From Haloarcula sebkhae (lineage in GTDB: Archaea > Halobacteriota > Halobacteria > Halobacteriales > Haloarculaceae), in contig NZ_BMPD01000002.1 of the NCBI RefSeq assembly GCF_014647415.1, positions 1 through 64,000 of the forward strand: a stretch of 64,000 bases of DNA, given 5' to 3'. The translations under genes and the position numbers were made by a program. Under the pieces are notes generated by a model, which had not been told where the DNA came from, did not search any database, and was given only the letters and a program-made list of their open reading frames with translations. Shown piece after piece: positions 1 through 7,680 of the stretch (positions within the stretch are counted from its first letter, which is position 1; the number at the start of each line of letters is the position of its first letter).

Positions 1-106
1 CTCGCTACACCACGGCTCACGAGGTTTGCCGTTCCGCCGAGGCCCGCTCACTGCGTTCGCGCGCCTCGCTACACCACGGCTCCCCTTGGTCGCCGTTTCG
101 CCGAGG
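1..106. repeat. Imperfect tandem repeat, two 42-bp copies
   Basis: Bases 1-42 recur at 65-106 with about seven mismatches, a period of 64 bases. The first 18 bases of each copy are identical. The array touches the window edge, so more copies may lie outside. It sits just downstream of dapD. I see no ORF that deserves calling here. Confidence 0.7.
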
Positions 107-129
107 TTCTTCGCTCCGCTCAGAACCTC
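103..129. terminator. Possible hairpin after dapD
   Basis: GAGGTTCT at 103-110 and AGAACCTC at 122-129 form a perfect 8-bp inverted repeat with an 11-base loop, one base beyond the dapD stop codon. The position fits a 3'-end hairpin, but archaeal terminators are mainly T-rich and no clear T tract follows, so the role is uncertain. Confidence 0.35.
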
Positions 130-130
130 G

Positions 131-961
131 CTACTCCCGAAGCGCGTCTTCTCGCTCCGTCGCTTCCAGCGTCTCCTCCTCCACATCGGTCGCCACGACA
201 GCGGGCTTGTACGCCCCGCCGGGGATGAGGTCGTTCTCGCCGACCGAGGAGTCGACGAAGCGCTGGAACGCACGGCGCTCCGGCGGCAGCTCACCGTACA
301 GCACCTCGTCCTCGACGAGGTCGTACACCGGAATCCGCGGCGTCAGGAGCGTGTTCTCGCCGACGATGGAACCCTCACCGACGACGAAGCCGCTGGTGAC
401 GCGACAGCCAGCGCCCAGCGACACCTCGTCTTCGACGATCACCGGCGCGTTCTCGACCGGTTCGAGAACGCCGCCGATGAGCGTGTTCGCGCCGAGTTTG
501 ACGTTCTCGCCGATCTGGGCGCAGGAGCCGACGGTGTCACAGGAGTCGACGAGCGTCCCGTCGCCGACGTAGGCTCCGATGTTGACGAAAGAGGGCGACA
601 TCATGATGCAGTCCTCGCCGAGGTACGCGCCGCAGCGGATGGTGGTCCCGTCCGGGGTGTTGCGCGTTCCGCGCTCGCCGAGGTCCGCGGTCTCTCGGAG
701 CGGGAGCACGTCGTGGTAGTCGACGCCGCCGTACTCGCGGGCGACGGTCTCGCGCAAGCCGAAGTTCAGCAGAATCCCTTGCTTGACCCAGGCGTTCGCC
801 TCCCACTCGCCGCCTGACTTCTCCGCGGCGCGGACCTCGCCGGCTTCCAGCGCTGCGAGGAACTCTGCAAGTACGTCGAGATGGTCGTCTGTTGCGTCGG
901 TCGCTGCGAGGCCGTCCTGTTTCCGCTGCCAGAGGTCGTCGATGTCGGCTTTGAGACTCAT
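131..961 (-). CDS. dapD: 2,3,4,5-tetrahydropyridine-2,6-dicarboxylate N-succinyltransferase
   Basis: A 276-aa cytosolic enzyme that succinylates tetrahydrodipicolinate in the succinylase branch of the diaminopimelate/lysine pathway. The middle (about residues 115-205) is a run of hexapeptide repeats (IGAYVG, IGENVK, LGANTL, VGEGSI, VGENTL) typical of the left-handed beta-helix acyltransferases, and the length matches bacterial DapD. It lies downstream of dapA-dapB on the same strand, separated by a tiny zinc-finger gene. The ATG start gives a normal N-terminus (MSLKADIDDLW). High confidence in family and pathway. Confidence 0.93.
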   Translation of the reverse strand: MSLKADIDDLWQRKQDGLAATDATDDHLDVLAEFLAALEAGEVRAAEKSGGEWEANAWVKQGILLNFGLRETVAREYGGVDYHDVLPLRETADLGERGTRNTPDGTTIRCGAYLGEDCIMMSPSFVNIGAYVGDGTLVDSCDTVGSCAQIGENVKLGANTLIGGVLEPVENAPVIVEDEVSLGAGCRVTSGFVVGEGSIVGENTLLTPRIPVYDLVEDEVLYGELPPERRAFQRFVDSSVGENDLIPGGAYKPAVVATDVEEETLEATEREDALRE

Positions 962-1047
962 ACCACTCGGTTGCGACGCCGGGGGCTTACCTACCGGGGT
1001 TTTGGGATGGTTGTGGTACTATGCAACACAATTCGTGTGTCGTCCTT

Positions 1048-1179
1048 TCAGTCGGCTCCGTGCCCGGAAATGTACCCGCACTCCTGACACATACTGATGT
1101 GTGGCACCGTCGCTTCGAATTCACTTGAACATCGCGGGCAATCGGCTGCTGGTAGTTGTACGCGCTGGTTCGTAGCCAT
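1048..1179 (-). CDS. Small CxxC zinc-finger protein (43 aa)
   Basis: A 43-aa ORF with two CxxC knuckles, CPRC at residues 14-17 and CQEC at 31-34, enough to bind one zinc ion. It resembles the numerous haloarchaeal zinc-finger microproteins, whose roles are mostly unknown. A TATA element at 1201-1210 is correctly placed for a leaderless start at this ATG. It lies between dapB and dapD, but its own promoter suggests independent control. The reading frame is complete and codon use is haloarchaeal, so I regard it as real though short. Confidence 0.72.
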   Translation of the reverse strand: MATNQRVQLPAADCPRCSSEFEATVPHISMCQECGYISGHGAD

Positions 1180-1200
1180 ACGTGTCAATCGACGATTCCG

Positions 1201-1210
1201 ACATATAAGG
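1201..1210 (-). promoter_or_regulatory. TATA box of the 43-aa zinc-finger gene
   Basis: On the minus strand the sequence reads CCTTATATGT, 22-31 bases upstream of the ATG at 1179, as expected for a leaderless haloarchaeal transcript. Confidence 0.6.
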
Positions 1211-1277
1211 CTAATTCTAATATTGACCGGAGTGTACTAGGCGATATAATCAAGTATATATCGATCTGTCGACCGTG

Positions 1278-2027
1278 TTACGCGTCTACAACGTCGCCGA
1301 AGGCGTACCAGCCGGCGTCACGGCCGACGAGCCACGCCGCCGCATCGAGTGCGCCGGCGGCGAACACGCCGCGGTCCTCGGCCCGGTGGGAGAGCGAGAG
1401 GACTTCGTCGTTGCCGGCCAGTACGAGTTCGTGCTCCCCACGAATATCGCCGGCCCGGCGGGCGAACACGCCGATTTCGTCGTCTTCACGCGGTGCGTGT
1501 CCCTCCCGACCGTACACCGGTTCCACGTCGCGCTCTTCCTGAATTACATCGAGGATGCTGCTGGCAGTTCCCGACGGGGCGTCGACTTTGCGGTTGTGAT
1601 GAGTCTCCATGAGCTCGAGGTCGTAGTCCTCGAGCGTCCCGACGGCCTCGCTGATGAGGCGCTGGAGGACCTGAATCCCCTGTGAGAAATTCGTGGCCTT
1701 CAGGAGCGGAACCTCCTCGCTGGCGTCTTTCAGGCGACCTATCCCGTCCTCGTCGAAGCCGGTGGTTCCGACGACGATCGAGACGCCCACCTCGACGCAG
1801 GCCTCGGCGACGGTCAGCGCGCCTTCGGGGACAGCGAAGTCGACGACAACGTCCACGTCGTACTCCCGGAGCGCAGCGGCGGCCTCGGCCGGGTGGACGA
1901 CCGGGACGCCGTCAACCCCATCCGTGTCGCTGGTCGCGAAGCCGACCACGACCTCGCTGTCGGTGGCGGCCTCGATGACGGCCCCGCCCATCTGGCCGGT
2001 GACGCCGTTGACCGCCACTCGCGTCAT
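1278..2027 (-). CDS. dapB: 4-hydroxy-tetrahydrodipicolinate reductase
   Basis: A 249-aa NAD(P)H-dependent enzyme of lysine/DAP synthesis. The N-terminus carries the dinucleotide-binding motif VNGVTGQMG (residues 6-14) and residues 143-155 show the catalytic family motif HHNRKVDAPSGTA, with the His and Lys used for protonation and substrate binding. Length is close to bacterial DapB (about 270). The start codon overlaps the dapA stop by 4 bases (ATGA), so the two are translationally coupled. Confidence 0.95.
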   Translation of the reverse strand: MTRVAVNGVTGQMGGAVIEAATDSEVVVGFATSDTDGVDGVPVVHPAEAAAALREYDVDVVVDFAVPEGALTVAEACVEVGVSIVVGTTGFDEDGIGRLKDASEEVPLLKATNFSQGIQVLQRLISEAVGTLEDYDLELMETHHNRKVDAPSGTASSILDVIQEERDVEPVYGREGHAPREDDEIGVFARRAGDIRGEHELVLAGNDEVLSLSHRAEDRGVFAAGALDAAAWLVGRDAGWYAFGDVVDA

Positions 2028-2944
2028 CGCTCGGCCTCCGCGTACTCGTCTTCGAGGTCCTCGGTTTCGAGCGTGGCGAGCACGTCACGCAGGTGGTCGA
2101 GGTGTTCGTCCGAGAGGCGAGTGAGTGGGGAGCGGAGATACGCCGGGCCGTAGCCCCGGATCCGCATGGCCTCCTTGACTGGGATGGGATTTGTCTCGAC
2201 GAACATCGCACGGAACAGCGGGCCGAGTTCGTGATGGATCGCTCGCGCTCGCTCGAAGTCGCCGGATAGCGCCGCACCGACCATCGCACAGGTGCGCTCC
2301 GGCTCGATGTTAGCCGAGACGGAGATACAGCCGGTCCCGCCGACCGACAGCACCGGCAGCGTCATGCCGTCGTCGCCGGACAGCACCGCGAAGTCCTCGT
2401 CTCGCGTGCGTTCGATGATCTCGGAAATCTGGTTCATATCGCCGCTCGCGGCCTTGTAGGCCCGGATGTTTGGGTGCGAGGCGAGTTCGACCGCCGTGTC
2501 CGGCTCGATGTTCTGACCTGTCCGCGAGGGGACGTTGTAGACGATCTGTGGCAGGTCGACGGCGTCGGCCAGCGTCGTGTAGTGGTCGACGAAGCCCTGC
2601 TGTTCGGGCTTGTTGTAGTACGGCGAGATGAGCAACAGGGCGTCAGCGCCGGCTTCGGCAGAGCGCTGCGATAGCTCCAGCGCTTCCTTGGTGTTGTTCG
2701 ACCCCGAGCCGGCGATGACCGGCACGTCGTCGACGGCGTCGATGACCGCCTCGACAACCTCGATGTGTTCGTCGTGGGAGAGCGTCGCCGACTCGCCGGT
2801 CGAGCCGACGGGAACGAGGCCGTCGACGCCAGCGGATTCGAGCCGTTGAGCGTCGTCTCTGAGTGTTTCGAAGTCGATACTGCCGTCCTGATGGAACGGC
2901 GTGCACATTGCTGGGAACACGCCTCGGAAGTCGATAGCTGTCAT
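2024..2944 (-). CDS. dapA: 4-hydroxy-tetrahydrodipicolinate synthase
   Basis: A 306-aa class I aldolase that condenses pyruvate with aspartate semialdehyde, the first DAP-specific step. Visible are the pyruvate-binding loop GSTGESATL (residues 48-56), the catalytic Tyr in IVYNVPSRTG (Y136) and the Schiff-base lysine in AYKAASG (K164). The frame is open further upstream, but the ATG at 2944 gives the family-typical N-terminus MTAIDFRGVFPAM. It heads a dapA-dapB operon. Confidence 0.95.
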   Translation of the reverse strand: MTAIDFRGVFPAMCTPFHQDGSIDFETLRDDAQRLESAGVDGLVPVGSTGESATLSHDEHIEVVEAVIDAVDDVPVIAGSGSNNTKEALELSQRSAEAGADALLLISPYYNKPEQQGFVDHYTTLADAVDLPQIVYNVPSRTGQNIEPDTAVELASHPNIRAYKAASGDMNQISEIIERTRDEDFAVLSGDDGMTLPVLSVGGTGCISVSANIEPERTCAMVGAALSGDFERARAIHHELGPLFRAMFVETNPIPVKEAMRIRGYGPAYLRSPLTRLSDEHLDHLRDVLATLETEDLEDEYAEAER

Positions 2945-3366
2945 TGCTGAGTGTGGGGTGTCGCTGTGGGTTCGGTTGTTCGGTCGGAAACGGTGCGATA
3001 GCCGGCCGATACCACCGGCTGTTTGTGTCAAACGACCTGACCCGAGACGGAGTCGCCACGTCCGCCACGAGCCGCTAAAACATCGGCTTGCGTTTCGCAC
3101 GGACGACGCCCTCACCAGGGAGCCACGAGGCGGTTCCGGACTGACGGCGTCGTCGCATGGTCGAGTAACTGCGTGTGACCGACTTAGCTTTTGTGTTCTC
3201 GTTGCCGCCTTTCAGGGTGTGCTTGAGCGACTACTGGGGTCTCGAATACGTGTCGTTCTTTGGCTACGGTCAGACTGGGTGGTTTGGTAGCAAAACGGGG
3301 TGAGCCCAATATCAATATTGGATATCTCTAAGAAACCATTAAATAGCAAGCTTCGAACGCACTCAT
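2945..3366. other. Intergenic region, 422 bases
   Basis: It separates dapA from the divergent exported-protein gene. I see no supportable ORF, tRNA or repeat. The right end carries the TATA box for the 3367 gene. No clear dapA TATA box is visible. Confidence 0.6.
3339..3346 (+). promoter_or_regulatory. TATA box for the exported-protein gene
   Basis: TTAAATAG lies 21-28 bases before the ATG at 3367, which fits leaderless transcription. Confidence 0.55.
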
Positions 3367-4326
3367 ATGCCCAGCCGACGGAGGTTTTGTACACAAACTG
3401 CAGCAGCAGTTGGGGGCTGTTTACTGTCAGGGAGTGCGGTTGCGCAGACGGATTCGACAGTCGTGAGCGCTTCGGTGGTGGCGGAAACCGGAACTGCACT
3501 CACTGACAGTCACGTAGTCTTCGCTGATCGGGAAACGCACGAATGGTATCGCGCCGATATTGACGAGGATGGTAATTTCAGCGCGGATCTCCCGAGTAAC
3601 ACCGGGTACGATGTCATATTCTTCCATCAAAAGCAGGGTGACCTGATACGATCTGCGTTTGATGGAGTCCCCGTAATTGCCGACCTCGACCAGATCCGTG
3701 TCGAGAAGGAGCCGATGGAACTTGGCAACTACACTGTCCCAGAGGGGTTTGTGACGACGATTCAGGTTGTTGATTCTAATGGGAACCCACTGGAGAACGT
3801 CCCGCTGTCGTTCTACACGCAATACGGTGCTGGAACTGGTCCGCGCTCATTTACCACCAACGCAGATGGGTACGTCACGCACGCAGCGAGTTCGGAGGCG
3901 GGAATCGAACTGGCTGGGTCTATGACGATTCGTACGCATCCAGCGAGTGCCAACGGGGAACTGTTAGATACTATCTTCGTTGACGAAGAAAAGTCACTAA
4001 CTGTCACCCTCCGGAATCCAGAAGAGTACAACGGCATTGTTGTGCACGACGACTCAGGTGACGTGACAGAGCCACCGCCAGAGACACAAACACCACCGGC
4101 GTCGGATTCAACAGCACAATCGATACGGACGAAACCTGAGCAAACAGCAGCACAGCAATCATCCAGCGAGTCCTCGACTGGCGATAATTCGAACAGTGTG
4201 CAGCGTGGGTTCTTTTCGAACGGTGCCAACGAGCCGGAAGCCCTCTCAGACCCGATGAATCTCACTGTCGGTGGCTTCTTGCTCTCTGTGGCTGGTATCG
4301 TGTTTCAGATGGTAGGTGGGAAATAA
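3367..4326 (+). CDS. Tat-exported protein with C-terminal membrane anchor
   Basis: I do not recognise a named family. The N-terminus (MPSRRRFCTQ) is a twin-arginine signal with a short hydrophobic stretch and a probable cleavage after AVA near residue 26. The body (about 30-215) resembles beta-sandwich, carboxypeptidase-regulatory-like domains. Residues 220-290 are a Pro/Thr/Ser/Gln-rich linker, and residues 295-317 form one hydrophobic segment before a short tail. This suggests a surface protein held at the membrane by its C-terminus. Its stop overlaps the next start by one base (TAATG), so it is probably co-translated with the PH-domain protein. GC3 bias looks weaker than in neighbours. Confidence 0.7.
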   Translation: MPSRRRFCTQTAAAVGGCLLSGSAVAQTDSTVVSASVVAETGTALTDSHVVFADRETHEWYRADIDEDGNFSADLPSNTGYDVIFFHQKQGDLIRSAFDGVPVIADLDQIRVEKEPMELGNYTVPEGFVTTIQVVDSNGNPLENVPLSFYTQYGAGTGPRSFTTNADGYVTHAASSEAGIELAGSMTIRTHPASANGELLDTIFVDEEKSLTVTLRNPEEYNGIVVHDDSGDVTEPPPETQTPPASDSTAQSIRTKPEQTAAQQSSSESSTGDNSNSVQRGFFSNGANEPEALSDPMNLTVGGFLLSVAGIVFQMVGGK

Positions 4327-4967
4327 TGGCTCGTGGGCTTCCCGCCGTCTGGAGCGTGATCTTCAGCGCCCCCTTCGTTCTCGGTGGCGCGCACATCTAC
4401 ATCGAGGACCCCAGCCCAACTGTCCCTGCGCAGGTCGGTCTGCCCATCATCGGCTTTGGGTTGTTCATCGTGATTCTCGGGCTCTACATTCACTTCGTGG
4501 CCTCACCTGACGCACCAACCATGGGTGAGAACGAACACGTAATCGATACGAGAATGCCGGCACAGCGGGCTGCTGTGGCGAAGACGGTGATCGGGTTTGC
4601 TGTCCTCCTCGTAGCAGGGTATTACCTGTTTTTCACTCTGCAGCCGTACGTGTATCCGACTGCGATGTTCATCGGTGGACTCTACCTGTTCTCCACAGGC
4701 CTGTTTACCTACTGGACGAACACGCTCACGACGTACTATGTCACAAATGAGCGGCTTATCAAGGAGTACCGGTTCATCTCGCTCGTCAGGCGTGAGCTCC
4801 CCTTCAAAAAGGTTCGTGGAGTCGAACAGCGGAAATCTATTTGGGAGGCGTTCGTCGGGCTCGGGAACGTCCGCGTTGCATCAGGTGGCGGTGGGTCGCT
4901 GGAAATTGTCGTGAGTAACATCTACGGATCGAGTTCGTTTGCCGATGAGATTCGACAAGCGTTGTAA
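4326..4967 (+). CDS. Membrane protein with bacterial-type PH domain (DUF304-like)
   Basis: A 213-aa protein with four hydrophobic segments (about 6-27, 38-60, 84-104 and 108-130), followed by a cytoplasmic domain starting TTYYVTNERLI and containing FKKVRGVEQRKS and GNVRVAS, the pattern of bPH2/YdbS-like PH domains. The first ATG overlaps the stop of the exported-protein gene. Function is unknown; such domains occur in membrane proteins of varied roles. The coupling suggests the two proteins act together at the membrane. Confidence 0.72.
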   Translation: MARGLPAVWSVIFSAPFVLGGAHIYIEDPSPTVPAQVGLPIIGFGLFIVILGLYIHFVASPDAPTMGENEHVIDTRMPAQRAAVAKTVIGFAVLLVAGYYLFFTLQPYVYPTAMFIGGLYLFSTGLFTYWTNTLTTYYVTNERLIKEYRFISLVRRELPFKKVRGVEQRKSIWEAFVGLGNVRVASGGGGSLEIVVSNIYGSSSFADEIRQAL

Positions 4968-5214
4968 CGAGCTTTCCGCGCTATCGTTACAAGCTTGAAG
5001 ATCCGTTTTAACGATTCGAACTGAACTGATACACGGGCCCTTGAGAAGGCTGTAGATGACAGATCGAGCGGCGTCGTAACTACTGCCCTGTCCGGACCAG
5101 TTCGACCGACCGACAGCGCTGTTGTCTCCCTCAGTCGGGAGCTACGGTATCGTTACAGCCATGTTTCACGTTTGTATCCCGAAAGCATATTCGGGCCGAT
5201 AGCCAATACCTGAT

Positions 5215-5712
5215 ATGACAGTTTCCCAGCCGGGACAGCGCGTGGCCGTACTGGCCGACGCGCAAAACCTCTATCACACTGCCCGGAGTCTTTACTCGCG
5301 GAACATCGACTACGAGGCACTACTGGAAGAGGCCGTTGACGGCCGTGAACTGACCCGGGCGATCGCCTACGTTATCCGAGCGGATTCGCCCGAAGAAGAG
5401 TCGTTTTTCGAAGCGCTTGTGGACATCGGCTTCGAGACGCGTATCAAGGACATCAAGACATTCCAGGATGGATCGAAGAAGGCTGACTGGGATGTCGGGA
5501 TGAGCCTCGACGCGGTCTCGCTAGCGAATCACGTCGATACGGTAGTACTCTGTACCGGTGACGGGGACTTCGCCCGTGTGTGTCGGTATCTCCGCCACGA
5601 GGGCTGTCGCGTCGAAGCGATGGGCTTCGAGGAGTCGTCCTCTGAAGACCTCAAAGCAGCTGTTGACGGGTTTATCGACATGAGCGACGATTCCGACCGA
5701 TTCCTGCTATAG
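5215..5712 (+). CDS. NYN-domain (LabA/DUF88-like) putative RNase
   Basis: A 165-aa PIN-like protein. Acidic active-site residues of NYN nucleases are visible: D15 and N18 in LADAQNLYH, D91/D93 in KADWDVGMSLDA (with D99), and D116/D118 in CTGDGDFARV. Length fits a single NYN domain. The family is expected to cleave RNA using divalent metal, but the substrate is unknown. It appears monocistronic, and the ATG follows an AT-rich stretch. Confidence 0.82.
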   Translation: MTVSQPGQRVAVLADAQNLYHTARSLYSRNIDYEALLEEAVDGRELTRAIAYVIRADSPEEESFFEALVDIGFETRIKDIKTFQDGSKKADWDVGMSLDAVSLANHVDTVVLCTGDGDFARVCRYLRHEGCRVEAMGFEESSSEDLKAAVDGFIDMSDDSDRFLL

Positions 5713-5844
5713 CCGACCCAGTCTGTGGGCAGTCGCTCCGGCGCTGTCTCCACCACTGGTTCAACCAGTAACCGGAGTCCTTCCTGCAGTTCGACGGACT
5801 CAGAGCTACTTGTGCTTGGGTTTCGAAGGAAAAAGTCTCGGCGA

Positions 5845-6027
5845 TTAGACCGGGCGACCGTCTTCTGACGTTCCCACGAGGAGGGCTCCTGCGGCCAGCC
5901 CAAGTGCGGCCAGCGCTCCGGCAGCGGCCGGGATGCCGATGTCGATTGCCCCTGTACCAAGGATGAGCACGGTGCTGATCGCCAGCAGTGCAGCCCCCAG
6001 AATCACTTTTCGCGTGTCTGTAGCCAT
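5845..6027 (-). CDS. Small two-helix membrane protein (60 aa)
   Basis: Starting at the ATG at 6027 the product has two hydrophobic segments (about residues 8-27 and 31-51) joined by a short loop, with a polar C-terminus. The frame is open further upstream, but the TATA box at 6054-6063 places the transcript start near this ATG. I do not recognise a named family. Confidence 0.68.
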   Translation of the reverse strand: MATDTRKVILGAALLAISTVLILGTGAIDIGIPAAAGALAALGLAAGALLVGTSEDGRPV

Positions 6028-6053
6028 ATCACCCGTCACTTGGAAGTCATCCG

Positions 6054-6063
6054 GTATAAATTT
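6054..6063 (-). promoter_or_regulatory. TATA box for the 60-aa membrane protein
   Basis: Minus strand AAATTTATACC-type element, 27-36 bases before the ATG at 6027. It decides the start choice for this gene. Confidence 0.6.
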
Positions 6064-6584
6064 CCCCAAAATCGACGGAGAAAAGTATGGTACAAGACAG
6101 CAATTCTCATACTCTTCCTGAGAGACGCCACCACTCCAGCCCGGCAGAACGGTATTTCCGGCCCACCTGCATAACTGAAGCAGCAAACACATCCCCTTGT
6201 AGCGCCCCCGACCAGTTGGGTCACAGAGACGGTATGTTGCCATGTGCTGAGGATGGTCGGTACACCCTCGCGCTCGTCACGGAACAGGCGCGAGACGAAG
6301 ACCCACTGCAGTTCCAGGCGTCGTGGTCGGATCACTGACCACGGATCGGATACAGAGGCACGCGCCCCGTGTACTCGGGCCGGGGCGACTGATGGAGCGA
6401 ACCAATGGCATTCCGGTTCGCGACTCCGTCACCGATAGGACCAGACCGTTGATTCGGAACGGATTAGGGGGAGTGGCATTCAACATCGCCACACGATTTC
6501 GCGGCCGTGGTTCGGGCAGCCACGGTCGGGCAACCATTTCATCTCGGACTGCGTCGAACAGTGGTACGAGCAGAACCGAAAGGC

Positions 6585-6592
6585 GGTTTATC
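6585..6592 (+). promoter_or_regulatory. TATA box for the PUA-domain gene
   Basis: GGTTTATC lies 22-29 bases before the ATG at 6614, supporting this start rather than the long upstream extension. Confidence 0.6.
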
Positions 6593-6613
6593 ACCCGGCA
6601 TCGAACACGGGCA

Positions 6614-7081
6614 ATGAGTGACGACGAGTTCCGCGGGCTCAGGCGCGCGGCCGACTACCAGTTCGGCGGTGGCGGCGGGACGGCGCTGTTCGCCGGCGCT
6701 GACGCCCTCGACGTAACACATACTAGTTCCGGCCGGCCGCGACAGGTCCATGCGTCGGATGGCCGCATCGCCACGTACGGTGACGACGGGCGCTTTCGAC
6801 TCGGACTCGCCGGCGGGACCCGGCTCCTCGATGCCTTCGACGGGCCGCGACACCGCGTGGTCGTTGGCGATGAGAGCGAGCCCTTCATCCGTGAGGGCCG
6901 CAACGCCTTCGCGAAGTTCGTTCAGTCTGCCGATGGCGCCCTCCGTCCGGGCGACGAAGCACTCGTCGTCCACGAGGACGGCTATCTGCTCGCCGTCGGC
7001 CGTGCGGAACTGCCCGGCAGCGGCATGGACGACTTCGAGACGGGGATGGCCGTGAAAGTCCGGCAGGGCGCAGAGGACTGA
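6614..7081 (+). CDS. PUA domain protein, archaeosine-transglycosylase C-terminus-like
   Basis: A 155-aa protein. It resembles the C-terminal C2-PUA part of archaeal tRNA-guanine transglycosylase and related stand-alone proteins: YQFGGGGGTALF near the N-terminus, then a PUA-like region (about 75-150) with RVVVGDESEPFIREGRNAFAKFV-type sequence and GDEALVVHEDG. It probably binds RNA. The catalytic domain is absent, so it is not the enzyme itself. The frame extends 97 codons upstream, but the MSDDEF start agrees with the TATA box. Confidence 0.75.
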   Translation: MSDDEFRGLRRAADYQFGGGGGTALFAGADALDVTHTSSGRPRQVHASDGRIATYGDDGRFRLGLAGGTRLLDAFDGPRHRVVVGDESEPFIREGRNAFAKFVQSADGALRPGDEALVVHEDGYLLAVGRAELPGSGMDDFETGMAVKVRQGAED

Positions 7082-7200
7082 AGCGGAGTGGTGTCGTGAC
7101 TTCCCGGTACGCGCCGGCCACCGGGGTGGCACTTTCCGGACCTGCTCGTCACCGCTCCGTATGACAGAAAGCATTTGCTGCTCCCTTCGAGACGAGCGAT

Positions 7201-7680
7201 ATGCGCCGCCGCACGCTCCTCGCCGCGCTCGCACTCTCCCCGATCGCCGGTTGTGGTGCGCCAGGTGATGAGACGTCGACAGACGATTCGACACCATCGA
7301 CAGCCACACCGACGCCACAGGAACAGCCGACAACGGCAGTACCCAGTACGCCGCAGGACACGCCGACAGTAACGCCTCCTCCAGACGACCCGATCCTGTT
7401 TGTCGTCGACAACGATACCGACAGCGAGCAGGCTGTCACACTCACTATCACGAGAGACGAAACGACTGTACTGGACGAGACGGCGACGCTGGCTGCCGGC
7501 GAGTCGATCGAGTATGACCCGATGATCGGTGCGACCGGCGAATACACGATTACCGTCGAGGTTGCCGGCGGCCCCAGCCGGACCGTCAAGCGGACGATCG
7601 GTCGGTTCGCGGTCAGCAGCGGCTCGAATCACTTCGTCGATATCACCGCCGACGAGATCAGGATATACTGGGAGGAGTAG
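7201..7680 (+). CDS. Tat lipoprotein, haloarchaeal hypothetical
   Basis: A 159-aa exported lipoprotein. The signal starts MRRRTLLA and has a lipobox IAGC with the lipidated Cys at 18. A Thr/Pro/Ser-rich spacer (about 20-62) leads to a single beta-sandwich-like domain (65-159). No family name is recognised. It ends directly against the convergent AEC transporter gene, with no base between the two stop codons. Confidence 0.78.
   Translation: MRRRTLLAALALSPIAGCGAPGDETSTDDSTPSTATPTPQEQPTTAVPSTPQDTPTVTPPPDDPILFVVDNDTDSEQAVTLTITRDETTVLDETATLAAGESIEYDPMIGATGEYTITVEVAGGPSRTVKRTIGRFAVSSGSNHFVDITADEIRIYWEE

Larger units (their letters stand above)
6028..6613. other. Intergenic region, 586 bases
   Basis: It holds two divergent promoters (6054-6063 minus, 6585-6592 plus). 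Several ORFs of 80-130 codons cross it on both strands, but their translations are rich in Arg, Cys and Trp without haloarchaeal acidity or family motifs, so I call none. No RNA gene was seen. Confidence 0.55.

Noticed and set aside
1-106. CRISPR-like repeat
   Set aside because: Only two imperfect copies with unequal spacing features and no cas genes.
26-817. Plus-strand ORF of 263 codons antisense to dapD
   Set aside because: It is a shadow of dapD: GC3-driven openness, Arg/Asp-rich composition, no family motif.
2945-3366. Possible tRNA or structured RNA upstream of dapA
   Set aside because: No T-loop, acceptor stem or conserved anticodon arm could be found on either strand.
6036-6594. ORFs of 60-130 codons on both strands in the 6-6.6 kb gap
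   Set aside because: Basic, Cys/Trp/Arg-rich products without motifs; the TATA boxes point to starts outside them.
6323-6613. 97-codon N-terminal extension of the PUA protein
   Set aside because: Arg/Thr-rich composition unlike haloarchaeal proteins; a TATA box at 6585-6592 supports the ATG at 6614.
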